DNA of 8,635 bases from Pseudopedobacter saltans (GTDB lineage Bacteria > Bacteroidota > Bacteroidia > Chitinophagales > Chitinophagaceae): assembly GCA_003241175.1 (NCBI GenBank), contig QFOI01000128.1, forward strand, positions 1 through 8,635, read 5' to 3'. Shown here in pieces: positions 1 through 5,967 of this stretch. A model generated the notes under the pieces. It ran no database searches, was not told where the DNA came from, and saw only the letters and a program-made list of their open reading frames with translations. The translations under genes and the position numbers were made by a program. Each line of letters opens with the position of its first letter. Within the stretch, counting starts at the first letter, position 1.

Positions 1-348
1 GTCCAACACAATAAACCAAAGCGAAACGCCGGAAGCCATGATCGCAGCCAAACTACTTGGCAAATACTGCTCCGCCCATATAAAAATACCATTGTCCAAG
101 AACAGTAAAAGCAAACCTGAAACCGTTGCCACGCCAATAGTGTGTTTGTCAAAAATGGGAAATTTCTTAAATGCGCACCAACTAAGTAAAATCAGCCCCG
201 CTGTCAGGAAACGAAAAGTTCCCATCAAAAAAGGCGTAAAACCCTTTAAAGCATTTTGGATAAAGAAATAAGTAGAACCCCAAACTATATAGACGATAGC
301 AAATGCTACAACTACAGCGATGGTTGACGGAGAAGCATTACGAGACAT
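1..348 (-). CDS. EamA-family (DMT superfamily) transporter, N-terminal part, cut by window edge
   Basis: This is a partial gene: 116 codons read leftwards from an ATG at 348 and run open to position 1, where the family's usual length of about 300 residues is cut off. Visible membrane helices lie at about residues 10-30, 38-58, 70-90 and 98-116. The family signature VWGSTY sits at 22-27, an Arg-Phe pair in helix 2 at 46-47, and WAEQYLPSSLAA at 91-102, which resembles the YedA-like branch of EamA proteins. Members are inner-membrane exporters of metabolites, amino acids or drugs; the substrate cannot be read from sequence. The start lies 11 bp after the stop of the upstream Lrp-type regulator, so the two are probably one transcript and the regulator probably controls this exporter. 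No Shine-Dalgarno is visible before the ATG, as is usual in Bacteroidota. Confidence 0.92.
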   Translation of the reverse strand, partial: MSRNASPSTIAVVVAFAIVYIVWGSTYFFIQNALKGFTPFLMGTFRFLTAGLILLSWCAFKKFPIFDKHTIGVATVSGLLLLFLDNGIFIWAEQYLPSSLAAIMASGVSLWFIVLD

Positions 349-359
349 GACAACTATAT

Positions 360-827
360 TTAAGGAATGATCATTTTTTGAGAATCTTTTACGGTTTCCA
401 AGACCATGATAGTCTCGGTTGAGGCAATGGTCTTGATTTTCGCCATATGATTGCGCATCAAATCCATCAATGCGGCGGAATCCGCAACTCTGGCCTTGAC
501 AAGAAAGCAAAACTCACCCGTGATATTATGAACTTCCTGTATTTCGGGAATTTTTGCCAAAGCCTTCCCAGTTGCATCCGAACCAAAAATATCGGACGTT
601 TTTACAGAAATAAATGCCAATAGATTTTGTCCAATATAGGCTGGATTTATTTTCACTTCGTAACCTTCAATTGCACCTTTTTGTTCGAGTTTGCGTACAC
701 GTTCCAAAACGCCAGAAGGTGCCATGCCCAATTCCCTAGCGAGGTCCGCATTGGACATTCTTGCATTTTCTTGAAGAATGCGTAAAATCTGAAAATCCAC
801 CTGATCTAGTTCAATTCTATCAATCAT
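360..827 (-). CDS. Lrp/AsnC family transcriptional regulator
   Basis: This 155-residue protein has the typical Lrp/AsnC length and layout. An N-terminal winged helix-turn-helix covers about residues 6-55; it opens with LDQVDFQILRILQENAR, and the recognition region is near 26-47. A C-terminal RAM (ligand-binding and oligomerisation) domain covers about 68-147, including TGEFCFLVKARV at 103-114 and the final strand TETIMVLETVKD. Family members form dimers to octamers, bind amino acids or related small molecules, and often regulate themselves and an adjacent transport gene. Here the downstream neighbour, 11 bp away, is an EamA transporter, so control of an amino-acid or metabolite exporter is the best inference. 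The upstream region holds three palindromic boxes that may be its own operators. The ligand cannot be assigned. The start at 827 is supported because the conserved wing-helix domain begins within a few residues of it. Confidence 0.95.
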   Translation of the reverse strand: MIDRIELDQVDFQILRILQENARMSNADLARELGMAPSGVLERVRKLEQKGAIEGYEVKINPAYIGQNLLAFISVKTSDIFGSDATGKALAKIPEIQEVHNITGEFCFLVKARVADSAALMDLMRNHMAKIKTIASTETIMVLETVKDSQKMIIP

Positions 828-849
828 GAGGTAAAATTACATAAAAAAC

Positions 850-921
850 GAATATAATTCATTTAAAAATAAAAATTAAGAATATAATTCAAAATAAGAA
901 TAACTATTAGGGATATTATTC
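850..921. promoter_or_regulatory. Array of three near-palindromic 11-bp boxes upstream of the Lrp-type gene
   Basis: GAATATAATTC occurs identically at 850-860 and 880-890, and a 9/11 match, GGATATTATTC, lies at 911-921. Each of the two exact boxes is a perfect 4-bp inverted repeat (GAAT/ATTC) around ATA. The starts are 30 and 31 bp apart, close to three helical turns, so the boxes would lie on roughly one face of the DNA. The array begins 22 bp upstream of the ATG of the Lrp-type regulator. Lrp-family proteins commonly bind several phased AT-rich palindromes and autoregulate, so an operator array for this regulator is a reasonable inference. The local AT richness makes chance matches easier, which limits confidence. 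On the minus strand a degenerate TATTTTG (890-896) touches the middle box and could be part of the lrp promoter. Confidence 0.42.
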
Positions 922-930
922 AGACAAAGC

Positions 931-975
931 AACCTCACCTAAATCCTCTCCTATTGGAGAGGACTTTAAAACTCC
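931..975. repeat. REP-like hairpin element
   Basis: The segment contains a perfect 8-bp inverted repeat, TCCTCTCC at 944-951 and GGAGAGGA at 956-963, closed by a TATT loop. It is preceded by AACCTCACC and followed by TTTAAAACTCC. The order CCTCACC, C-rich arm, short loop, G-rich arm, TTTAAAACTCC resembles a dispersed extragenic palindrome I recognise from many Bacteroidota genomes, although this copy is shorter and more degenerate in its left part. It lies upstream of both divergent genes, so it is not placed to terminate either of them. Only one copy is visible in this window, so its repeat nature rests on recall and not on the sequence. Confidence 0.5.
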
Positions 976-1012
976 ATTATCAGAATGGCCACATTTTTCC
1001 TAACTTGCCAAT

Positions 1013-2215
1013 ATGAAAAGCGGACATGCAGACCTCCCACTACATTATGGTTCTGTACCAATATGGCTCGCCCAGCGAATGAGCAAATTGGGCGGAGCGA
1101 TAGCGGAAGCCATTGTCATGGAATATGGCAGGAAAGCATTATTGGAACATTTCAGTAATCCATTTTGGTTTCAATCTTTTGGTGCTGTATTGGGAATGGA
1201 TTGGCATTCTTCGGGCATTACGACTTCTGTTATGGGTGCTATGAAAAAAGCGATCAACCAACGATCAGCAGATTTGGGTATTTACATCTGTGGTGGACGT
1301 GGGAAATTTTCCAGACAGACACCGACTGAACTATTGGCTATTGCCGAAAAGACAGGATTGAATGGAACTGAACTCGTTTACAATAGTCGCCTTTCTGCCA
1401 AAGTGGACAATACCGCCATTCAGGATGGATTTCAGCTTTACCAACATTCCTTTATTCTTTCGCAAGATGGAGATTGGGCTGTAGTGCAACAAGGAATGAA
1501 CACAGAGAGTAAACTAGCACGTCGCTACCATTGGCTTTCGAGTGAGTTGCAGTCATTTATTGAAACACCTCACACTTCCATTTATGGACCCAACCAAGGT
1601 AAAATATTAAATCTAACAGACAAAGATGCGCTACCAACACGTAATGGCATTTTGCAATTAACCAAAGAGCTACCAATTAAGATCATTCAGGACTTGCAAC
1701 TCATCATGCCAACGAATCACGATGTACGTAGTGAGGATGTCAACTTGAAAAGACTTGGCGCTGCATTAGCGCTGGCACATGAAACAGACATCAGTGATGT
1801 GGAATCTTTACTGTTATTGAAAGATGTTGGCCCACGCACGTTGCAGTCATTGACTTTGGTCAGCGAAGTTATCCATGGCACACCAAGCAGATTCAGCGAC
1901 CCTGCACGTTTTTCTTTTGCACATGGAGGTAAAGATGGACATCCATTTCCAGTATTGACAAAAGTCTATGACCAGACCATTGAGCATTTCGATAAAGCGA
2001 TCCACCTTGCGAAAATTGGAGAAAAAGATAAAAGCGATGCATTACGTAGTTTGCATTCCGTAGTAACTGAAATGGAAAAAGATTTTATTCCAAACAACAA
2101 CTTCGACCAATGGGTGACAAAAGAAAGATCCGAAGCGCATCTATACGGTGGTATGACGGTAGATGGACCAGCAAGAAAACCTAAAAACAATGACATTCAG
2201 TTAAAATTGTTCTAA
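1013..2215 (+). CDS. DUF763 family protein with HhH-like segment and C-terminal QLKLF
   Basis: This 400-residue protein matches the DUF763 family, found in archaea and bacteria and without an established function as far as I know. The N-terminus carries the family opening, ADLPLHYGSVPIWL at 6-19, which supports the start at 1013. It is followed by NPFWFQSFGAVLGMDWHSSGITT at about 49-71, a block with SRLSAKVDNTAIQDGFQLYQH (125-145), and WAVVQQGMN with ARRYHW (155-174). Residues 264-289, around LLLLKDVGPRTLQSL, resemble a helix-hairpin-helix DNA-binding element, with VGP at the hairpin. FSDPARFSFAHGGKDGHPFP (294-313) follows. The last five residues, QLKLF (396-400), differ at one position from the bacterial sliding-clamp-binding consensus QL(S/D)LF. 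A role in DNA repair or processing is inferred from these two elements and is not known. It appears monocistronic and ends one base before the convergent glycosyltransferase gene. No ribosome-binding site is visible. Confidence 0.92.
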   Translation: MKSGHADLPLHYGSVPIWLAQRMSKLGGAIAEAIVMEYGRKALLEHFSNPFWFQSFGAVLGMDWHSSGITTSVMGAMKKAINQRSADLGIYICGGRGKFSRQTPTELLAIAEKTGLNGTELVYNSRLSAKVDNTAIQDGFQLYQHSFILSQDGDWAVVQQGMNTESKLARRYHWLSSELQSFIETPHTSIYGPNQGKILNLTDKDALPTRNGILQLTKELPIKIIQDLQLIMPTNHDVRSEDVNLKRLGAALALAHETDISDVESLLLLKDVGPRTLQSLTLVSEVIHGTPSRFSDPARFSFAHGGKDGHPFPVLTKVYDQTIEHFDKAIHLAKIGEKDKSDALRSLHSVVTEMEKDFIPNNNFDQWVTKERSEAHLYGGMTVDGPARKPKNNDIQLKLF

Positions 2216-2216
2216 A

Positions 2217-3371
2217 CTATTTCACAGTTCTCCCCTTCCATTGATATTTTCCAAATTTCCCTAAAAAACCTGCGAGTACCGTATAAATGATATGAGGAAT
2301 TTCCATTAAAGGAAAATAAAGCAACAACTTGGTACTATTGTAAAAGCGTGACACCGGCAACAAAAACCGGATTTCGAATAAAATTTTTACAAAGATTGAT
2401 ATCAACCAAATCAATATAAAAGGAGGATAAAAAAAGCAGGCCAACAATCCTAATAACAAAGATAAATTCAATAGGTAAACACCGACCAATACAAATATGA
2501 TGCGTTTATCCTGGTAACTATCCGCCTTACTCGCCCAACGGATTCGTTGGTTTAAAAAAGATTTTACGTCTGGCATTGGTTTAGTAGACACGATGACTTC
2601 ACGTCCGAAAAGATAACCGATCCTATCCGGAAATGCCGTTTGAATCTTGTGCATCAGAAACATATCGTCGCCACTTGCAAGTTGATCCACACCTTTAAAG
2701 CCATCCACTGCCAAAAAAGCCTCTTTTTTGTAGCAAAGATTAGCACCATTACACATACTGTGAAACCCTGCGGAAACGGAAGCCGCTGTGATACCCTGCA
2801 AACTCAAAAAGTCCAAACCCTGAAAAATACTGATAAAACTACCGTTGTTAGTAAATTTTACTGGAGCTGCCACAAATATATTGTTTGTCTGATCAATATA
2901 TTTCTCAAATGAGGAAAGCCATTTTGGGCCCACTGTGCAATCTGCGTCTGTCGTTATAATCCAATCTCCAGTAGACTTGCCGATGGCTAATTCAATAGCT
3001 TTTTTCTTATAAGAATTCAATTGTGCCGCATTAGGAATGAGATGCTCCATTTTGAGCAATCTAACATTCAAATACCTAGAGGAGATGTCCTGGATAATCC
3101 TAGCAGTTTGGTCGGTCGAAAAATCGTCAATGACCAAAATTTCATACGAATTCAGAGGATAATCGTTAGCCAATATCGACCTAAGGCACAAGTCAATATT
3201 TTCTTCCTCATCTCTTGCTGGTATTATTATTGAAAAACGTAAATTGCCCGACGGATGTGTATTGTTTACATGGAATTCTTTTAAATGGGAAAACCACTTT
3301 TTGTATTGCATGAGCAACACAATGTAGCATAACAACAAAAAGAAAATGATTCCTGAAACAATAGATACCAT
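2217..3371 (-). CDS. Membrane-anchored family 2 glycosyltransferase
   Basis: This 384-residue enzyme has an N-terminal membrane helix (about 4-22), a cytoplasmic GT-A catalytic domain (about 45-285) and a C-terminal membrane region (helices about 291-313, 315-335 and 350-372). The nucleotide-sugar-binding start FSIIIPARDEEENI (46-59) and VIDDFSTDQT (80-89) are typical of GT2. DAD at 142-144 is the metal- and UDP-binding DxD-type motif, GDD at 234-236 is the likely catalytic-base region, and QRIRW at 275-279 is a QxxRW motif. QxxRW occurs in processive and lipid-linked members such as chitin, hyaluronan, poly-GlcNAc and NodC-type synthases. It therefore probably transfers a sugar from a nucleotide donor to a glycan or lipid at the inner membrane; donor and acceptor are unknown. 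It is transcribed alone, divergently from nadB, and ends tail-to-tail with the DUF763 gene. Confidence 0.93.
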   Translation of the reverse strand: MVSIVSGIIFFLLLCYIVLLMQYKKWFSHLKEFHVNNTHPSGNLRFSIIIPARDEEENIDLCLRSILANDYPLNSYEILVIDDFSTDQTARIIQDISSRYLNVRLLKMEHLIPNAAQLNSYKKKAIELAIGKSTGDWIITTDADCTVGPKWLSSFEKYIDQTNNIFVAAPVKFTNNGSFISIFQGLDFLSLQGITAASVSAGFHSMCNGANLCYKKEAFLAVDGFKGVDQLASGDDMFLMHKIQTAFPDRIGYLFGREVIVSTKPMPDVKSFLNQRIRWASKADSYQDKRIIFVLVGVYLLNLSLLLGLLACFFYPPFILIWLISIFVKILFEIRFLLPVSRFYNSTKLLLYFPLMEIPHIIYTVLAGFLGKFGKYQWKGRTVK

Positions 3372-3395
3372 GCTTGATAAACATTACTAATCGGG

Positions 3396-3403
3396 CAAAA
3401 ATA
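3396..3403 (-). promoter_or_regulatory. Putative -7 promoter element of the glycosyltransferase gene
   Basis: Read on the minus strand this is TATTTTTG, an exact match to the Bacteroidota primary-sigma -7 consensus TAnnTTTG. It would start transcription at about 3389-3391 and leave a leader of roughly 20 bases before the ATG at 3371. No clear -33 TTTG element is found at the expected distance, so the call rests on the -7 match and its position. Confidence 0.42.
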
Positions 3404-3434
3404 GAATAATAAAAGTCAGCCTAAAACTTTTTTG

Positions 3435-3442
3435 TAGGTTTG
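3435..3442 (+). promoter_or_regulatory. Putative -7 promoter element of nadB
   Basis: TAGGTTTG matches the Bacteroidota -7 consensus TAnnTTTG exactly. Transcription would begin near 3447-3450, giving a leader of about 25 bases to the ATG at 3473. A good -33 element is not seen. The box is partly overlapped by the direct repeat TTGCAC-GG-TTGCAC, which could serve as an operator at the start site. Confidence 0.48.
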
Positions 3443-3472
3443 CACGGTTGCACTAATCGGTAAAATGACAAT

Positions 3473-5080
3473 ATGCAAACAGATTTTTTAGTCATAGGGA
3501 GCGGCATTGCAGGATTGACCTATGCCATTAAAGTAGCGGAAAAATATCCGGAAAAGACTGTCACGATTATCACAAAGACACAGACAGATGAAACGAATAC
3601 CAAATATGCACAAGGAGGTATCGCTGGTGTGTGGGATAAGGTAAGAGACAGTTACGACAAACATATAGAAGACACTTTGATTGCTGGAGATGGACTCTGC
3701 AATCCCGAAACGGTGGAGATCGTTGTCAAGGAAGGTCCAAAACGCATAAAAGAAATCATAGGATACGGAGCGGACTTCGACAAGACGGAAGAAGGTAAAT
3801 ATGCTTTGGGAAAAGAAGGAGGTCACAGTGAATTCAGAATTCTCCATTACAAAGACATCACTGGATGGGAAGTTGAACGTACTTTGATTGCCAAAATGGA
3901 ACAGTTGAGTAATATCAAGTTGCTAAAAGACTGTTTTGTACTAGACATCATCACTCAACACCATCTTGGTTATATCGTAACCAAATCCACGCCAGATATA
4001 CGCTGCTACGGGATTTACGTCCTCAACCTTTCTACCAACAAAATAGAAAAAATACTATCTCCAATAACCCTTATTGGAAGCGGTGGATGCGGACAGGCAT
4101 ATATGACTACGACTAATCCTACCATAGCGACAGGTGATGGCGTTGCCATGGTATACAGAGCAAAAGGTCGTGTGGAAAATATGGAATTCATTCAATTTCA
4201 TCCAACTGCATTGTTTCAACCCGGCGTTTCACCTTCCTTTTTGATTACTGAAGCAGTTCGTGGGGATGGCGGTATTTTGCGTAATCAGGCAGGACAGGCT
4301 TTTATGGAAAAATACGATCCTCGTAAAGACTTGGCACCAAGAGATATCGTTGCGCGAGCGATCGACAACGAAATGAAAAAAGCTGGATCCGACCATGTAT
4401 GGCTAGACTGCCGACATATGGATAAGGACAAATTCCTACACCACTTTCCCAATATATACGAATACTGCAAAAATATCGGTATAGATGTTTTTGAAAACAT
4501 GATACCCGTTGCTCCTGCTGCACACTATAGTTGCGGCGGCATCAAGACAGATGAATGGGCTCGTACATCCATACAAAATCTATATGCTTGCGGCGAATGT
4601 AGTAGCACCGGACTACATGGAGCCAACCGTTTAGCCTCTAATAGTTTGCTTGAAGCAATGGTCTTTGGACACCGTGCGTATATCGACACAGAAAAGAAAA
4701 TGAAAGTCGGCATCGATCTTTCCATTGATGAAAGTTCTATTCCTGACTGGAATACCAAAGGCACTTCAGCACCAAAAGAAATGGTGATGATTACGCAAAG
4801 CCAAAAAGAACTACAACAAATCATGAGTAGTTATGTAGGTATCGTAAGGACTGATGAGCGTCTTTCTCGCGCCTACAAAAGGCTTGACTTATTGTTTGAA
4901 GAAACGGAAAACATGTATAAGTCTACAAAAGTTTCTCCTCAGTTATGTCAACTACGCAATCTAATTACCGTTAGTTACTTGATTATTAAATGCGCACAGT
5001 TTAGAAAAGAAAGTCGTGGATTGCACTACAACACCGATCACCTAGAACATAGTGCAATTGTCCAAAATATTGTTTTATAA
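3473..5080 (+). CDS. nadB: L-aspartate oxidase NadB
   Basis: NadB is the FAD enzyme that oxidises L-aspartate to iminoaspartate, the first step of de novo NAD synthesis; NadA then condenses the product into quinolinate. The 535-residue length is normal. The FAD-binding Rossmann motif GSGIAG is at 9-14. Substrate-binding and catalytic residues line up with those described for the E. coli enzyme: Glu115 in KEGGHS, His243 in QFHPTALF, Arg290 in LAPRDIVARA, His351 in HYSCGG and Arg386 in GANRLASNSLLEA. The active-site Glu with the GGHS context and a C-terminal helical domain ending near ESRGLHYNTDHL separate it from succinate dehydrogenase and fumarate reductase subunits. nadA and nadC are not adjacent. 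It heads a probable two-gene operon with the acyltransferase gene two bases downstream, and its promoter faces that of the glycosyltransferase gene. Confidence 0.97.
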   Translation: MQTDFLVIGSGIAGLTYAIKVAEKYPEKTVTIITKTQTDETNTKYAQGGIAGVWDKVRDSYDKHIEDTLIAGDGLCNPETVEIVVKEGPKRIKEIIGYGADFDKTEEGKYALGKEGGHSEFRILHYKDITGWEVERTLIAKMEQLSNIKLLKDCFVLDIITQHHLGYIVTKSTPDIRCYGIYVLNLSTNKIEKILSPITLIGSGGCGQAYMTTTNPTIATGDGVAMVYRAKGRVENMEFIQFHPTALFQPGVSPSFLITEAVRGDGGILRNQAGQAFMEKYDPRKDLAPRDIVARAIDNEMKKAGSDHVWLDCRHMDKDKFLHHFPNIYEYCKNIGIDVFENMIPVAPAAHYSCGGIKTDEWARTSIQNLYACGECSSTGLHGANRLASNSLLEAMVFGHRAYIDTEKKMKVGIDLSIDESSIPDWNTKGTSAPKEMVMITQSQKELQQIMSSYVGIVRTDERLSRAYKRLDLLFEETENMYKSTKVSPQLCQLRNLITVSYLIIKCAQFRKESRGLHYNTDHLEHSAIVQNIVL

Positions 5081-5082
5081 AG

Positions 5083-5967
5083 ATGTATTATATAGTTTAC
5101 GGTATCCTGTATTTGTTCTCGCTGTTACCATTTCCTATCCTATATTTATTAAGCGACTTCGTTGCTTTTATATTAAGGAAAATCACACACTATAGAAAAG
5201 AAGTCCTACGTAAAAATTTGCTTATTGCTTTTCCGGAAAAAACACACGAGGAGCGAGAAGTGATAAGAAAAAGTTTTTATCGTAACTTGACAGACAATTT
5301 TGTTGAGGCAATAAAACTACTTTCTATTTCCGAAAAGAGTCTCAACAAAAGATTTCTGGCAGAAAATCCAGAAGTAATGTTAGAGCTATACAAACAAAAT
5401 AAAAACATCACAGTCGTATTGGGGCATTTCTTTAATTGGGAATATGCCAATCAACTATATTCTTTAAAAGTGCAACAGGATCTCGTTGTCGTTTACATGC
5501 CTTTAAAAAATGAATTGTTCAATAGAATATTCTTAAAACTACGAAATAGATACAAGACATTTTTAGTTTCGGCACACAAATATGCTACGGAAATAAAACC
5601 ATTTGGCAAGACAAAACCTTATACAGTTATTTTGGTGGGCGATCAAAATCCTGGTCATGTTCCTGTAGCGTATTGGACTCCTTTCTTTGGGGTTATGACT
5701 CCATTTGTAACTGGCCCTGAAAAAAGTGCAAGAGTTGGGAAACACGCAGTAGCATACTGTTCCATCAAGAAAGTAAAAAGAGGTCATTATACTTCTCGAA
5801 TAGAACTCATAACCGAAAATGCATTTGAAACGCCTAAGGGTTATGTAACCAAACAAATGGTTAGCCATATTGAAAAAAACATAAGAGAGCAACCAGAGAA
5901 TTATCTGTGGTCACATAATAGATTCAGACATAAGTACAGAGATGAATTTGCTAAACAGGTCATTTGA
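5083..5967 (+). CDS. LpxL/HtrB-family lipid acyltransferase
   Basis: This 294-residue protein belongs to the bacterial lipid A biosynthesis (late) acyltransferase family, which transfers acyl chains to lipid A precursors or related lipids at the inner membrane. An N-terminal hydrophobic helix (about 4-31) anchors it. The catalytic HX4E motif is H115-FFNW-E120, in VVLGHFFNWEYAN. Further family blocks are GDQNPG at 186-191, TPFFG (199-203), GPEKSARVGKHAVAY at 211-225 and PENYLWSHNRFRHK at 271-284. In Bacteroidota such enzymes are candidates for secondary acylation of lipid A or for other lysolipid acylation; the exact acceptor is not determined. The ATG lies two bases after the nadB stop with no Shine-Dalgarno, so it is probably cotranscribed and translationally coupled. 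Its last 8 bases overlap the end of the convergent HExxH gene. Confidence 0.92.
   Translation: MYYIVYGILYLFSLLPFPILYLLSDFVAFILRKITHYRKEVLRKNLLIAFPEKTHEEREVIRKSFYRNLTDNFVEAIKLLSISEKSLNKRFLAENPEVMLELYKQNKNITVVLGHFFNWEYANQLYSLKVQQDLVVVYMPLKNELFNRIFLKLRNRYKTFLVSAHKYATEIKPFGKTKPYTVILVGDQNPGHVPVAYWTPFFGVMTPFVTGPEKSARVGKHAVAYCSIKKVKRGHYTSRIELITENAFETPKGYVTKQMVSHIEKNIREQPENYLWSHNRFRHKYRDEFAKQVI

Larger units (their letters stand above)
3386..3460. repeat. 9-bp direct repeat in the divergent promoter region
   Basis: The word ACTAATCGG occurs at 3386-3394 and again at 3452-3460, 66 bp apart, in the 101-bp region between the divergent glycosyltransferase gene and nadB. The left copy lies just downstream of the leftward -7 element and the right copy just downstream of the rightward one, so each would fall near a transcription start. 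A second small repeat, TTGCAC-GG-TTGCAC, lies at 3440-3453 and overlaps both the nadB -7 box and the right copy. A shared regulator of the two divergent genes is possible; nothing identifies it. Confidence 0.35.

Noticed and set aside
38..271. Open frame of 77 codons on the plus strand
   Set aside because: It lies antisense to the EamA transporter, whose reading frame shows clear family motifs and membrane helices; the plus-strand translation has no recognisable features.
898..908. GAATAACTATT as a fourth operator box
   Set aside because: It matches the box consensus at only about 6 of 11 positions, has no inverted-repeat symmetry, and breaks the 30-bp spacing.
944..963. The hairpin as a transcription terminator
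   Set aside because: It lies upstream of both divergent genes and lacks a U-run directly after the stem on either strand.
1001..1008. TAACTTGC as a -7 promoter element for the DUF763 gene
   Set aside because: It differs from TAnnTTTG at the end of the box, has no -33 partner, and would place the start site on the ATG itself. A leaderless transcript is possible but not supported.
3488..3847. Antisense open frame of 119 codons inside nadB
   Set aside because: It is a shadow of the nadB coding sequence, with Phe/Ser-rich translation, no motif and no promoter.
3473..5080. Succinate dehydrogenase or fumarate reductase flavoprotein
   Set aside because: Length, the EGGHS context of the active-site Glu, the SSTGLHGANRLASNSLLEA block and the lack of neighbouring iron-sulfur and membrane-anchor subunits fit L-aspartate oxidase.
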